A stretch of 64,000 bases of DNA from Bacillota bacterium (GTDB lineage Bacteria; Bacillota; Clostridia; Lachnospirales; Lachnospiraceae), in assembly GCA_023418475.1 (NCBI GenBank), contig JAEZZO010000085.1:1-64000 (forward strand), written 5' to 3'. Positions within the stretch are counted from its first letter, which is position 1. Each line of letters begins with the position of its first letter. A model generated the notes under the pieces. The model did no database searches. It had not been told where the DNA came from and worked only from the letters and a program-made list of their open reading frames with translations. Shown piece after piece: positions 35,531 through 45,182 of the stretch. The position numbers and the translations under genes are program-made.

Positions 35531-37291
35531 TTAAGAGGAGAAGTTAGGATCATCTTTGATAAATAAATGGAGACGAACCCGTGTACCAGAGCCTTTTTCA
35601 CTCCAGATCTCAAGAACATTCATTTCGCCGTATTCCAGTTGAAGACGTTCTTTTACATTCCGCAGACCATACCCGCTGCCTTTTGAAGAGGAAGGAAGAG
35701 AACCCTTTATGACTGTAAAACCGGCACCATTATCAATCACCTCCAAATATACATGATCCCCTTCGCGGTATCCGGCGATCTGAATGCTTCCGGGGCGGCG
35801 GACCTGAGAAACACCATGCTTAATTGCGTTTTCCACGAGCGGCTGCAGAATGATTTTAGGTACCAGGATCTGTTTGATTTCGGATGGAATATCATAAGTG
35901 ACTTGAAATTTTCCGGGGTTACGCATTTGCTCAATATTAACATAGCTAGCGGCAATTCCAATTTCATCTTCAATTGTAATTCTCTTATCCCCACGGTGAA
36001 GACTTAGCCGGAAGAAGTTGGATAGCTCTATTACCATTCTTTCTATTTCCGGCTGTTCCTTCAGGCGTGCGATCCATCCGATTGCATCCAGAGTGTTATA
36101 TAGAAAATGAGGATTAATTTGAGCTTGCAGAGCAATAAATTCGAGTTCCTGCTTTTTCTCCTGTTCCAGTCTGTTCCGTTCTATCAGATCATTAATTCTT
36201 AAAACCATTTCGTTATATCCCTGTTCTAATTCCCAAAGCTCATCGGCGGGTTTATTCTTCATAAATGCGTCCAGTTGTCCGTTTGCTAAATCCCGTATTT
36301 TCAGCTCCAAACGACGAAGTGGCTTTGTAAGCCCCCGGGAGATGGCAAAAGACAGGAAAAAGGCAATTAATAATACTATCACAGCGGTAGCAAGAATGAT
36401 AGCGAGTACGTGGTCAAGTATCTGATAAAGCTGGCGATAGGTAAGAATACTGACGAGACTCCAGGAAAAACCGATATTCTGACTGCTGGAATTTAACGGG
36501 GATACAATTAATACGGAATGCTTTTGATCAATCGTAATATCGGATATATTTTTCGTGTGTTTCTTTCTGCAAAATAAAGTATTAACCTGACCAATCTGTT
36601 CACCATCGCTATGCGATATGATATGATTGCTGGAATCAACAATAAAGGAAACTCCGGTATTGGTAAGAAGATTGCTGTACAATTCGGCTATTGGTTTTTC
36701 AGGAAGATAAAAGATCAGATAGCCGATACTCTGACCGGTATTGAAATTATAAAATTTCATACTTAAAGGAAGGTATGCACTATCATGCGCATCCTTAAAA
36801 ACAGAACCGATTTGATAATAAGAAGTATTTTGCAGAAATGGTAATATGGATAAATCCGGTAATGGTAAATTCGTATTATCATTCCGCAGGGGATAGATAT
36901 TCTTATCAAAATCAATTAGATATACATTACTTACGGAACCTGTTAAGGGAGAAGGAAGCGCTGCTGCGGCCGACTGCAGTTCTTTTTCTTTCTGGAGAAC
37001 GGATAACTTCTCATCCTTCATAATGCTATAAAATTCACCATTGTTTTTATAATGTAAGGATATCATGATTACTTCTTCCAGATACAAGTCAATATTATTT
37101 GCAACACGTTTATGTTCGGATTGCAGATAACCATAAAGGTATTGATTTGTAATATTTAAGGAAAAATGCCTTACGACAAGAAAGGTCGTTGACAGGATGA
37201 ATAACAGCGACAAACTAAGGAATAGGAGCAGACGGGTTCCAACCTTTAATTTACGCAGGCTCAACGTGGCTATGTCATGAATGTAATGCAT
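35531..37291 (-). CDS. YesM-type sensor histidine kinase
   Basis: 586 residues: membrane helix near 17-38, extracellular Cache-like domain (about 45-285, with VYLIDFDKNIYPL), second helix near 290-315, HAMP (about 315-370), then the LytS/YesM kinase core INPHFLYNTLDAIGWIAR (phospho-His near 392) and HATPase with VENAIKHGVS, VIDNGAGF and GSGYGLRNVKERL. It senses an extracellular signal, often a sugar or its binding protein, and phosphorylates the YesN-type regulator encoded just upstream in the operon. The two genes overlap by 17 bases. It is divergent from the ABC transporter operon it probably controls. Confidence 0.93.
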   Translation of the reverse strand: MHYIHDIATLSLRKLKVGTRLLLFLSLSLLFILSTTFLVVRHFSLNITNQYLYGYLQSEHKRVANNIDLYLEEVIMISLHYKNNGEFYSIMKDEKLSVLQKEKELQSAAAALPSPLTGSVSNVYLIDFDKNIYPLRNDNTNLPLPDLSILPFLQNTSYYQIGSVFKDAHDSAYLPLSMKFYNFNTGQSIGYLIFYLPEKPIAELYSNLLTNTGVSFIVDSSNHIISHSDGEQIGQVNTLFCRKKHTKNISDITIDQKHSVLIVSPLNSSSQNIGFSWSLVSILTYRQLYQILDHVLAIILATAVIVLLIAFFLSFAISRGLTKPLRRLELKIRDLANGQLDAFMKNKPADELWELEQGYNEMVLRINDLIERNRLEQEKKQELEFIALQAQINPHFLYNTLDAIGWIARLKEQPEIERMVIELSNFFRLSLHRGDKRITIEDEIGIAASYVNIEQMRNPGKFQVTYDIPSEIKQILVPKIILQPLVENAIKHGVSQVRRPGSIQIAGYREGDHVYLEVIDNGAGFTVIKGSLPSSSKGSGYGLRNVKERLQLEYGEMNVLEIWSEKGSGTRVRLHLFIKDDPNFSS

Positions 37292-38549
37292 AATGCAACC
37301 TCACATAATCGCTTGGATTTAATTGTGTATACCGTTTAAAAATTTTATTGAAATATTTTACATCCTGGTATCCAACCTGTCTTGCAATTTCGTAAATATG
37401 ACATCCGGGCTCTTGTAGCAGCTCTTTCGCAACCTCCATTCGATAATCCGTTAAAAATGTATTAAAAGTTTTGCCCAAATCATTCTTAAAGATATGCATA
37501 AGGTAGGAGGGGCTTAAGTAAAGTTTCTCTGCGACTGCCTGTATCGTAATATTTTCATTAAAATGCTGCTTCATATATTTAACTGCTTCTCCTACTTCCG
37601 GGCGAACTCCTTCCACACGATCGGTGTTGGGATAAACCACACTGTTTGAGGCAGGTATAAATTTCTTGTTGGCAATACGGGCAGCTTTATAGGCCTGACT
37701 GCTGTCAGTTAAGGAATGGAATACCGGACTTATACTGATGGACACTGTATGGGAAACAGCGATTTGCAAATCTTTAAAGACACGGCTGATATTCTGGTGC
37801 AGCTCCTTTTCTATATTTGATGATTTGTCCAGATAGGAAAGAAGCACCGCCCATTCATCCGGAGCAATCTCGACTAAGATTCCGGTAAAACAGCTTCCCA
37901 ATAACAGCTGCTCGGAAAGATGATATTCAACCGTTTTACGAAGATTACGAAGCTCTGTTGAACTAAGCTGGCGCTCCAAAAGGTGATAATCATCTAACTT
38001 AATATTCATAACCTGCATATTCTCGCTGTCCAGAGTAATATCCAGACTGTTAATTTTTCTTTGTATGATCGACTCAGATGTGATTTTTCCTACGAGCAGA
38101 TCCCTTAAAAATTGCATCTGGATAACGGAGATTTCCTGGGCAATTAATTTCTGATAACGGTGTGTACTTTTTCTTTTATGAATAGTTTTGCTGGCATTCT
38201 CAACCACATTCAGCAGCTTCTCTTTTTCTATGGGTTTTAGTAAATATTCCAAAACTCCGTTTTTAATCGCCTTTTGAGCATATTCGAATTCATCAAATCC
38301 ACTTAAAATGATGATACCGCATTCCAGCTGATATTCGGATAATTTCTCCATTAATTGAATTCCGTCTAAAAATGGCATACGGATATCCATTAGAATCAGA
38401 TCCGGATTAAGCTTTAATATTAATTCTAAACCCTGTTCTCCGTCTTCTGCTTCCCCAATTATGGAAACGTCGATTGCCTCCCAGTCAATTGCATTTCGTA
38501 TCCCCAATCGGATATAATATTCATCATCAATTATCAACATTGTTGTCAT
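37275..38549 (-). CDS. YesN-type response regulator with AraC DNA-binding domain
   Basis: 424 residues. Receiver domain 1-120: MLIIDDEYYIRLGIRNAIDW, phospho-acceptor Asp near 55 in LMDIRMPFLDG, LSGFDEFEYAQ, and LLKPIEKEKLL. The middle region (about 130-320) is the usual linker of this family. The C-terminal AraC HTH pair (325-424) includes ITIQAVAEKLYLSPSYLMHIF and IYEIARQVGYQDVKYFNKIFKRYTQLNPSDY. It should activate the divergent solute-binding protein gene, whose start is 276 bases away, when phosphorylated by the YesM-like kinase. GAAAGGA lies about 11 bases before the ATG. Family certain; target inferred from position. Confidence 0.93.
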   Translation of the reverse strand: MTTMLIIDDEYYIRLGIRNAIDWEAIDVSIIGEAEDGEQGLELILKLNPDLILMDIRMPFLDGIQLMEKLSEYQLECGIIILSGFDEFEYAQKAIKNGVLEYLLKPIEKEKLLNVVENASKTIHKRKSTHRYQKLIAQEISVIQMQFLRDLLVGKITSESIIQRKINSLDITLDSENMQVMNIKLDDYHLLERQLSSTELRNLRKTVEYHLSEQLLLGSCFTGILVEIAPDEWAVLLSYLDKSSNIEKELHQNISRVFKDLQIAVSHTVSISISPVFHSLTDSSQAYKAARIANKKFIPASNSVVYPNTDRVEGVRPEVGEAVKYMKQHFNENITIQAVAEKLYLSPSYLMHIFKNDLGKTFNTFLTDYRMEVAKELLQEPGCHIYEIARQVGYQDVKYFNKIFKRYTQLNPSDYVRLHYALHS

Positions 38550-38825
38550 AAAATCATAAATCCTTTCAAATTGATTATAGTTGATTATTATTAGAAATAG
38601 GATGGCTTTGTTAAGCTGTAACCAGCTTCATCATTTACTTGATTTATAGTAGTATTATAGCAAAGGAAGAATTCATAGTCAAAGAACAGATGGGACTATG
38701 ATAATAGTAAGCAGATTTGTCTACCCTTTCGCAGTATTGTTAAATAGATATCGTTCGATTGTTTATGATAATATAAATTTGCTGATACAAACATAACAAA
38801 TTACGAGGAAAGCAGGAGGTTAAAA
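38550..38825. other. Divergent control region of the glycan ABC operon
   Basis: 276 bases between the YesN-type gene and the binding-protein gene. Binding sites for the regulator are expected. A possible extended -10 TGATAATAT lies at 38766-38774 without a clear -35, as is usual for activator-dependent promoters. AGCAGGAGG precedes the binding-protein start. No other gene. Confidence 0.4.
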
Positions 38826-40283
38826 ATGAGGCTAAAAAGATTAGTAAGCGGCATATTGGCATTGATGCTGGTATGCACCATGGTAACGGGGTGTTCAAAA
38901 AACAGTGCAAATGAGGACAATAAGGGAACGGCTACTCCGGAGGCTGCAAAGGCAGCATCGGCTGATACGGCTGTGGGCGCTCCAAAAAGCGGTGAAAAAG
39001 TTAAGATTACAATAGGAGACTGGCCAACACCTGATAATGAACAGTACCAATACATGGAAGATTTAAAAAAAAAGATGAATGAAATGTATCCTGATATTGA
39101 AATTGTTACAGATGAATATAGTTATTCCGTTGATACCTTCTTACCCAAAGCAGCCAGCGGACAATTACCAAATCTATATCGTACATGGTTTACAGAAGCA
39201 AATAAAATAATCAATGCAGGATACGCAGAGGATATTACAGAGGTACTTAAGAAGAATAATGTGAGTACCAATATAAATCCGGATCTTCTTGCTTTGTGTG
39301 AAAAAGAGGGCCATTATTATGGACTGCCGACTTCCGCCTACAGTATGAGCATGATGTATAACGTGGATCTGTTTAAGAAAGCAGGACTTGTGGATGAGAA
39401 GGGAATTCCGTTATTTCCGAAAACCTGGGAAGAAGCAGCAAAGACAGCAGTTACTATAAAGGAGAAAACCGGTAAGTATGGCTTCTTCTACCCGACGAAA
39501 AACAACCAGGGCGGATGGATGTTCATGAATATCGCCTGGGGATTTGGTGCTGATTTCGAGAAACAGGTAGATGGAAAATGGAAAGCAGTTTTTGACAGTA
39601 AAGAAGCTGCAGCTGCTCTTCAATATATAAAAGATTTGAAATGGAAATATAATGTTCTTCCGGATAATACGCTTGTAGACTTATCCGATTTCATGAAGCT
39701 TTATGGCAGTGATCAGGTGGCAATGGGGCTTTGCCATATTGATATGGTGAAAAATATTGTGAAGAATACCGGCATGAGCAAGGATAATTTTGCGCTATCA
39801 ACCGTTCCGGCAGGTCCTGCCGGTAAGGCTGCTCTAATGGGAGGAAGCTTATATATGATTTCGCCTGGAACCACACCGGCACAGCAGGATGCTATAATGA
39901 AATATCTGGAGCTTCGGGGAGAAGCACCGGAATTTACAGCAGAAACGAAGGCGGGTTTTGAAACCCAGTATAAGTCAAGAGCACAGGAGAATAGTCCGGT
40001 TGGACCGATGGGTGTCCGTATATGGACCTCCGCGGATAGAATTAAGCAGGAAAATGATATTCTTGACAAATACAAAAATGTGAATATGGATTTATGGAAT
40101 GCATATTGTGAACATTCCTCTGAAAATATTAAACCGGAACCACCGGTTAACAGTCAGGAGCTTTATGGACTTTTGGATGCATTAATCCAGGAAGTACTTA
40201 CAAATAAAGATGCAGATCCGCAGGAACTATTAACAAAGGCAGCAGCTAGCTTTCAGAAGGACTACCTTGATGTGGCGCAGTAA
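38826..40283 (+). CDS. Sugar ABC transporter substrate-binding lipoprotein
   Basis: 485 residues with a lipoprotein signal peptide (about 1-22) and lipobox VTGC, Cys23 being the lipid anchor. After an Asn/Thr/Ala-rich linker comes a type I extracellular solute-binding fold: VKITIGDWPTPDNEQYQYME, ASGQLPNLYRTWFTEANKII, YYGLPTSAYSMSMMYNVDLFKKAGL and TWEEAAKTAVTIKEKTGKYG, as in oligosaccharide-binding proteins paired with UgpA/LplB-type permeases. It captures an oligosaccharide outside the cell and delivers it to the two permeases encoded next. GGAGG lies before the ATG. A 180-base gap with two hairpins follows, which would allow more of this product than of the permeases. Confidence 0.93.
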   Translation: MRLKRLVSGILALMLVCTMVTGCSKNSANEDNKGTATPEAAKAASADTAVGAPKSGEKVKITIGDWPTPDNEQYQYMEDLKKKMNEMYPDIEIVTDEYSYSVDTFLPKAASGQLPNLYRTWFTEANKIINAGYAEDITEVLKKNNVSTNINPDLLALCEKEGHYYGLPTSAYSMSMMYNVDLFKKAGLVDEKGIPLFPKTWEEAAKTAVTIKEKTGKYGFFYPTKNNQGGWMFMNIAWGFGADFEKQVDGKWKAVFDSKEAAAALQYIKDLKWKYNVLPDNTLVDLSDFMKLYGSDQVAMGLCHIDMVKNIVKNTGMSKDNFALSTVPAGPAGKAALMGGSLYMISPGTTPAQQDAIMKYLELRGEAPEFTAETKAGFETQYKSRAQENSPVGPMGVRIWTSADRIKQENDILDKYKNVNMDLWNAYCEHSSENIKPEPPVNSQELYGLLDALIQEVLTNKDADPQELLTKAAASFQKDYLDVAQ

Positions 40284-40318
40284 TACATAATAGAAAAACA
40301 TAATATATCTTAAAGGAG

Positions 40319-40403
40319 AACTATCCTGGATGTTGTATTCTATCTAATATGACTGCAATATCCGGGATAGTTTACGTAATAGGATTTTCTGGAGCCAAAT
40401 CCT
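40319..40403 (+). promoter_or_regulatory. Two intercistronic hairpins between binding-protein and permease genes
   Basis: Hairpin 1: 13-bp stem with one G-U (40319-40331 with 40360-40372). Hairpin 2: 7-bp stem AGGATTT/AAATCCT (40381-40387 with 40397-40403). Neither has a T-run, so processing or 3'-end protection is more likely than full termination. Confidence 0.6.
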
Positions 40404-40467
40404 GTCAATTATTTCTGAAATAGAATAGTAGCATATCATTATATTTTATAGAATGGGAGGGAATCGT

Positions 40468-41430
40468 TTGAAAAACAGATACATAATAAAGTCCAAACAG
40501 CAGGCATTGAATAAGAATACGGATACTGCGTCTGCCAGGACAAGAATTCTTTCTGCTGTATATTTTGCGATCAGACGAGATATCGGTTCATGGATCTTAT
40601 TAGTGCCTACTGTATTTTTATTTGTGTTTATCCTATGGGAGCCATTACTATCCGGTTTGGTTCTATCCTTTTATAAGACAGTAGGTTATGAGGCAACAGA
40701 GTTTATCGGATTTCAAAATTATCGAGACATTATCTCAAATTCAGAATTCTTAGCGGCACTAAAGAACACTTTTTTATACACGGGATGGTCCCTCTTAATG
40801 GGATTTCTGACACCTCTTATCATTGCCGTAATGCTTAACGAGATGGTTCATATGAAAGCTGCATACCGATTTTTATTTTATTTTCCTAATATGATTCCCG
40901 GTATGGCAACCGCTTTGCTTTGGTATTTTATTTTTGATCCGAGCAAAGGCGGGATACTTAATATTCTGCGCGGGGTAATTGGTCTGGAACCGTCACAGTG
41001 GCTGCAAAATCCAAAGCTATCCATTCCATTAATTGTACTTACAATGACCTGGCGTGGATTTGGTGGTTCTATGCTGATCTATCTGGCAGCGCTGCAGGGA
41101 ATCAATCAGAACCTTTATGAAGCAGCTAGTGTCGATGGTGCAGGTTTTTTTCGCAAGGTATGGAATATACAGCTTCCACAGCTTCGTAATCTGATTTTAT
41201 TGATGCTCATCAGGCAGATTATCGGTGTATTTCAGGTTATGCAGGAACCGCTTGCTATGACGGCCGGAGGACCCAATAATGCTTCGATCAGCTTGATGCT
41301 GGAAAGCTATTATTATGGATTTAAATATTTTCAAGCCGGTCGTTCTATGGCAGTTGGAGGTATTACCTTTATTATACTGGCAATTTTTACGATAATATAT
41401 CAATTCGCATCCAAAGCGAATCAGGAATAG
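40468..41430 (+). CDS. Sugar ABC transporter permease (UgpA/LplB type)
   Basis: About 320 residues, inner-membrane permease with six helices. The first helix is SWILLVPTVFLFVFILWEPL, and the ATPase-contacting EAA loop reads YEAASVDGAGFFRKVWNIQLPQL near residue 220. It forms the translocation channel with the next permease. Start: the ATG at 40453 overlaps GGGAGG (40455-40460), which sits 7 bases before a TTG at 40468, so TTG is preferred. No ATPase gene is in the operon; a shared MsmX/MsiK-like ATPase encoded elsewhere probably energises transport, as in many Gram-positive sugar systems. Confidence 0.92.
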   Translation: MKNRYIIKSKQQALNKNTDTASARTRILSAVYFAIRRDIGSWILLVPTVFLFVFILWEPLLSGLVLSFYKTVGYEATEFIGFQNYRDIISNSEFLAALKNTFLYTGWSLLMGFLTPLIIAVMLNEMVHMKAAYRFLFYFPNMIPGMATALLWYFIFDPSKGGILNILRGVIGLEPSQWLQNPKLSIPLIVLTMTWRGFGGSMLIYLAALQGINQNLYEAASVDGAGFFRKVWNIQLPQLRNLILLMLIRQIIGVFQVMQEPLAMTAGGPNNASISLMLESYYYGFKYFQAGRSMAVGGITFIILAIFTIIYQFASKANQE

Positions 41431-41443
41431 AGGAGGTGATGAA

Positions 41444-42337
41444 ATGGGTCGATTTAAAAATAAGAATACCGGTGTACTTAGTTCAATGGAAATGCATCGT
41501 ACAAGCAATCAAATAATTTACTGGGGGATTTTTGCCATCCTTTTTGCCATTGCTTTAATCTGTCTGCTTCCGCCCTTATGGATCTTTCTCTCCAGTATGA
41601 AAACGGCAAAGGAATTATTGCAGATACCGCCGGTTATATTTCCTACCAATGTTAATTTTCAAAAATATGCCAATGTATGGAAAATGGTGGATTATAGCAA
41701 ATATTACTTAAATACCATTGTAATAGCGGCAGGTTCGGTAGTATTTGCGGTAATCTTCAACGGAATTGCAGGCTATGTTCTATCTGCCTTAAAACCAAGA
41801 GGTACGGTCGCTATATTGACAGCTATTCTATGGACTATGCTGCTTCCCAATACACTTAGTATGGTACCGTTATTTAAGAATATGATTAATTTTCCTGTCT
41901 TTGGTTTTAATTTATCCAATACCTTCTGGCCGATGTTGCTTTGTTCAGGTGCGAGTGCATTCAATGTATTATTATTTAAAGATGCTTTTGATAATCTTCC
42001 GGTCTCACTGGTAGAGGCAGCCCGTTTAGATGGCTGCAGCAAGCTGGGGGTATTTCGGCGTATTATTCTGCCGCTTAGTAAACCGATTATTTCCGTGGTT
42101 TCAATATTTACGGTAAATGGAGCCTGGGGAGATTTTCTTTTACCCTATCTGATTTTAAGTGATCGTAAAAAACAGACAGTAATGATACAGATCTATAATA
42201 TACAGTCAAGTAAAAACTTTCCCATGGACCAGCAATTGATTTCACTGGTGTTTGCTATTATACCACCAATATTAATTTTCTTCTTTTTTCAGCGGTTTAT
42301 TATGGGAGGTGCAACGCTTGGAGGCGTAAAGGAGTAA
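41444..42337 (+). CDS. Sugar ABC transporter permease (UgpE/LplC type)
   Basis: 297 residues and six membrane helices, partner of the preceding permease. The EAA motif is VEAARLDGCSKLGVFRRIILPLSKPI near residues 188-213, and the start QIIYWGIFAILFAIALICLLPPLWIFLSSMK is typical of LplC/YtcP-like carbohydrate permeases. GAGGAGGTGATG lies just before the ATG, 13 bases after the stop of the first permease. Its own end contains AAGGAG, the ribosome site of the next gene, which starts 2 bases after the stop, giving tight coupling of transport and glycoside hydrolysis. Confidence 0.93.
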   Translation: MGRFKNKNTGVLSSMEMHRTSNQIIYWGIFAILFAIALICLLPPLWIFLSSMKTAKELLQIPPVIFPTNVNFQKYANVWKMVDYSKYYLNTIVIAAGSVVFAVIFNGIAGYVLSALKPRGTVAILTAILWTMLLPNTLSMVPLFKNMINFPVFGFNLSNTFWPMLLCSGASAFNVLLFKDAFDNLPVSLVEAARLDGCSKLGVFRRIILPLSKPIISVVSIFTVNGAWGDFLLPYLILSDRKKQTVMIQIYNIQSSKNFPMDQQLISLVFAIIPPILIFFFFQRFIMGGATLGGVKE

Positions 42338-42339
42338 AA

Positions 42340-45048
42340 ATGGATTTTAGTATAGTTTCCAATAAATATAGACCCATACCGTTCTGGAGCTGGAACAGCA
42401 AACTGGATTGCAAGGAAACAGCCCGTCAGATAAAGCTGATGGAGCATGTGGGTATCGGGGGATATTTCATGCATGCACGAGGCGGATTAGTAACGAAATA
42501 TATGGGCGAGGAATGGTTTGACAATATTGAGACGGGAGTGAAGGAAGGGGAAAGAAGTGGGATGAGTGTCTGGGCCTATGATGAAAATGGCTGGCCTTCC
42601 GGTTTTGGTAATGGCTGGATTAATGGCATGGGAGAAGAATACCAGCAGAAATATCTTAGAAAAACATTATCTAGCCAGAACGTCGAGCATGAAATAGCAA
42701 GGTGTGGTGAAACGGTATATTATTATGAAGTAAATCCTTATTATGTGGACGTCCTTAATCCGGAGGTCGCAAAAGAATTTATTCGGATGGTATATGAACC
42801 TTATTACCAAAAATTCAGTAATAGAATTCAAGGCTTTTTTACAGATGAACCGCAGGTTTCCCGCCATGGCATACCTTGGAGTCATATGCTTCCTGTTTTC
42901 TATGAGCAGGCTTATGGAGAAAACATATATGAGCATCTGTTAGAGTTATTTGAGCCGGTTGGAGATTTTCAGAATACCAGAATGAAATTCTATAAGCTGG
43001 TCACCGATTTATTTTCCAAGCATTTCATGAAGAAACTCTATGAATGGTGCCAAAATCGGGGACTTGGCTTTACCGGACATTTACTTTTGGAAGAAAGTCT
43101 GGAATCCCAGTTGCTGCCAAATGGTGCTGTTATGCCACACTACGAGTATTTTACCATTCCGGGAATGGATTGGCTGGGAAGAAATGTATGCGACTGCCTT
43201 ACAGTACTTCAATTAGGTTCGGTTGCGCAACAGCTTGGAAAGAAACAGGTACTGGCAGAGGATTTTGCTCTCTGCGGACATAATGTCAGCTTTGAGGAAT
43301 TAAGACGTATTCTGGAATGGCAGATGGTACGCGGTGTAAATCTGATGTGTCCTCATTTGCAAGGCTATAGTCTGCTTGGCAGTCGAAAGAGAGATTACCC
43401 ACCGGCGATGTATTACCAACAGCCATGGTGGGAGGATTACCGTTTATTTGTTGATGCGATGTCAAGAACTGGAATGATCTTAAGTGAGGGGGAAGCAGTG
43501 TGTGATATACTTTTGTTGCATCCCCAGACATCCGCATGGATTTGCTTTGATTTTGATAAAAACGAAGGGCTAAAGCAGCTGAATGACAGCTTTCTTGAAA
43601 CGATAAAGGTTCTCGAACAAAAGCATATATTATTTCATTTGGGGGATGAAACGATTATGGAGCGCCATGCATATGTCAAAGGTGCTGCACTTGTCATCGG
43701 AAAACAGATATATAAGAAGGTTATTATACCGCAGCATATTGATTTTCTACCCTTTACGAAAAAGCTTCTGCAGGATTATAAAGAAAACGGAGGTGTATTT
43801 CTATCCGCCTTGGAGTGTGAAGCAAATGATATCATCGACAATCCTGCTATAACCTATACCAGAAGGATTTACAAAGATTTTGACATTCATTATTTTGTAA
43901 ATAGTACGGATCGGAACCAGATAAGCTATATAAAAGTGGGAAACCGTCTGATTGACATGAAAACAGGAGAGTTATCAGAGTTTGACGGTTCCTATGAATT
44001 CTTCCCTTATGAAAGCCTTCTTGTAATGGACGACCGGTCTCAGAAAAGACATCAGATAGAGAAGATATACTTAAAAAGCCTTAATTTAGAAGGTAAATGG
44101 AAAATAAAAGACAGAACTTTAAATGCAATTACCCTGGATTATTGTGATTATTATTTCGATGGTAAACTGGAAGAAAAAAATGGTTATGTTTTGAATATAC
44201 AGAGCAGAGCCTGCTCCCTCGAGCGGCCGGTAGATATTCGTTGCGTTTATCACGTAGATATTGTAACGATTCCCACCCAATTGTATCTGGTCTGTGAAAG
44301 ACCGGAGCTTTTTGATATATGGATAAACGGGCAGAAGATAGAGAAATCGGACAAGGGATATTTTGTGGATACGGCATTTCGAAAACTAGATATTGTAAAC
44401 TATATAAGAACAGGACAAAATGATATTTTGCTGAGCACAAAATTTAGCCTATCATCTGGGGTATATCAAAATCTGAAAAAAGCAAGAGTGTTTGAGAGTG
44501 AAAAGAATAAATTGACCTTTGATCAGGAGATGGAAGCGATTTATCTGGTGGGTGACTTTGCGGTAATGGCTAAGGGTGCATTGGCAAAACTTGATAAAAA
44601 TGCTTTCCGATGTGAGGGAGCGTTTGTAATAGATAAACCCGGTAAAGAGATTACTCTTACTGAGATTGAAAGACAGGGGTATCTGTTTTTTGCGGGAGAG
44701 CTCCGTGTCGAGAAGGAATTTCATCTGAGCGATACAAATTATGAGCTGGTATTTCATAAGAAGGGGGTAAATGCCATCCGGGTATCTGTAAATGGAGTGT
44801 ATGTGGATACGGTTATCTGGAATCCGGCGAGAATAGATATATCCGGATATCTGGTAAGCGGAAGGAATGTAATTCGCCTGGTCATCGTGAATAATCTCAG
44901 AAACCTGCTTGGCCCCCATCATAGAAAAGAAGGGGAGAGCTATGCGGTTGCTCCGCGCTCCTTTATGAAAGAAGCCTGTATTTGGAACTTCAATCCTGAG
45001 GGAGAGTGGGAGGATGATTATTGCTTTGTTGAGACGTCGCTACTATAG
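42340..45048 (+). CDS. GH106-like glycoside hydrolase (putative alpha-L-rhamnosidase)
   Basis: 902 residues, no signal peptide, so cytoplasmic. The N-terminal barrel region matches GH106/Glyco_hydro_106-type proteins: RPIPFWSWNSKLDCKETARQ, GIGGYFMHARGGL, WAYDENGWPSGFGNG, FTDEPQVSRHG and LAEDFALCGHNVSFEELRRI. The C-terminal half is beta-rich, including a galactose-binding-like domain (about 780-860). Family members remove alpha-L-rhamnose, often from pectic rhamnogalacturonan, but many relatives are untested, so the substrate is tentative. It is translationally coupled to the permease. With GH38 and GH78 genes downstream it probably completes intracellular trimming of an imported rhamnose-containing oligosaccharide. 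Confidence 0.82.
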   Translation: MDFSIVSNKYRPIPFWSWNSKLDCKETARQIKLMEHVGIGGYFMHARGGLVTKYMGEEWFDNIETGVKEGERSGMSVWAYDENGWPSGFGNGWINGMGEEYQQKYLRKTLSSQNVEHEIARCGETVYYYEVNPYYVDVLNPEVAKEFIRMVYEPYYQKFSNRIQGFFTDEPQVSRHGIPWSHMLPVFYEQAYGENIYEHLLELFEPVGDFQNTRMKFYKLVTDLFSKHFMKKLYEWCQNRGLGFTGHLLLEESLESQLLPNGAVMPHYEYFTIPGMDWLGRNVCDCLTVLQLGSVAQQLGKKQVLAEDFALCGHNVSFEELRRILEWQMVRGVNLMCPHLQGYSLLGSRKRDYPPAMYYQQPWWEDYRLFVDAMSRTGMILSEGEAVCDILLLHPQTSAWICFDFDKNEGLKQLNDSFLETIKVLEQKHILFHLGDETIMERHAYVKGAALVIGKQIYKKVIIPQHIDFLPFTKKLLQDYKENGGVFLSALECEANDIIDNPAITYTRRIYKDFDIHYFVNSTDRNQISYIKVGNRLIDMKTGELSEFDGSYEFFPYESLLVMDDRSQKRHQIEKIYLKSLNLEGKWKIKDRTLNAITLDYCDYYFDGKLEEKNGYVLNIQSRACSLERPVDIRCVYHVDIVTIPTQLYLVCERPELFDIWINGQKIEKSDKGYFVDTAFRKLDIVNYIRTGQNDILLSTKFSLSSGVYQNLKKARVFESEKNKLTFDQEMEAIYLVGDFAVMAKGALAKLDKNAFRCEGAFVIDKPGKEITLTEIERQGYLFFAGELRVEKEFHLSDTNYELVFHKKGVNAIRVSVNGVYVDTVIWNPARIDISGYLVSGRNVIRLVIVNNLRNLLGPHHRKEGESYAVAPRSFMKEACIWNFNPEGEWEDDYCFVETSLL

Positions 45049-45182
45049 AAATGAAGGAAAAATAGGAAGGAAAGTATCAACACACTTTAAGAAGAACCGT
45101 ATAATAATTGCAGCTATACTCGTTACAGGCAACTTCACCTTCTATTTCAGTTATGGAGAGCAGAATAGAAAAGAGGTAGAAT

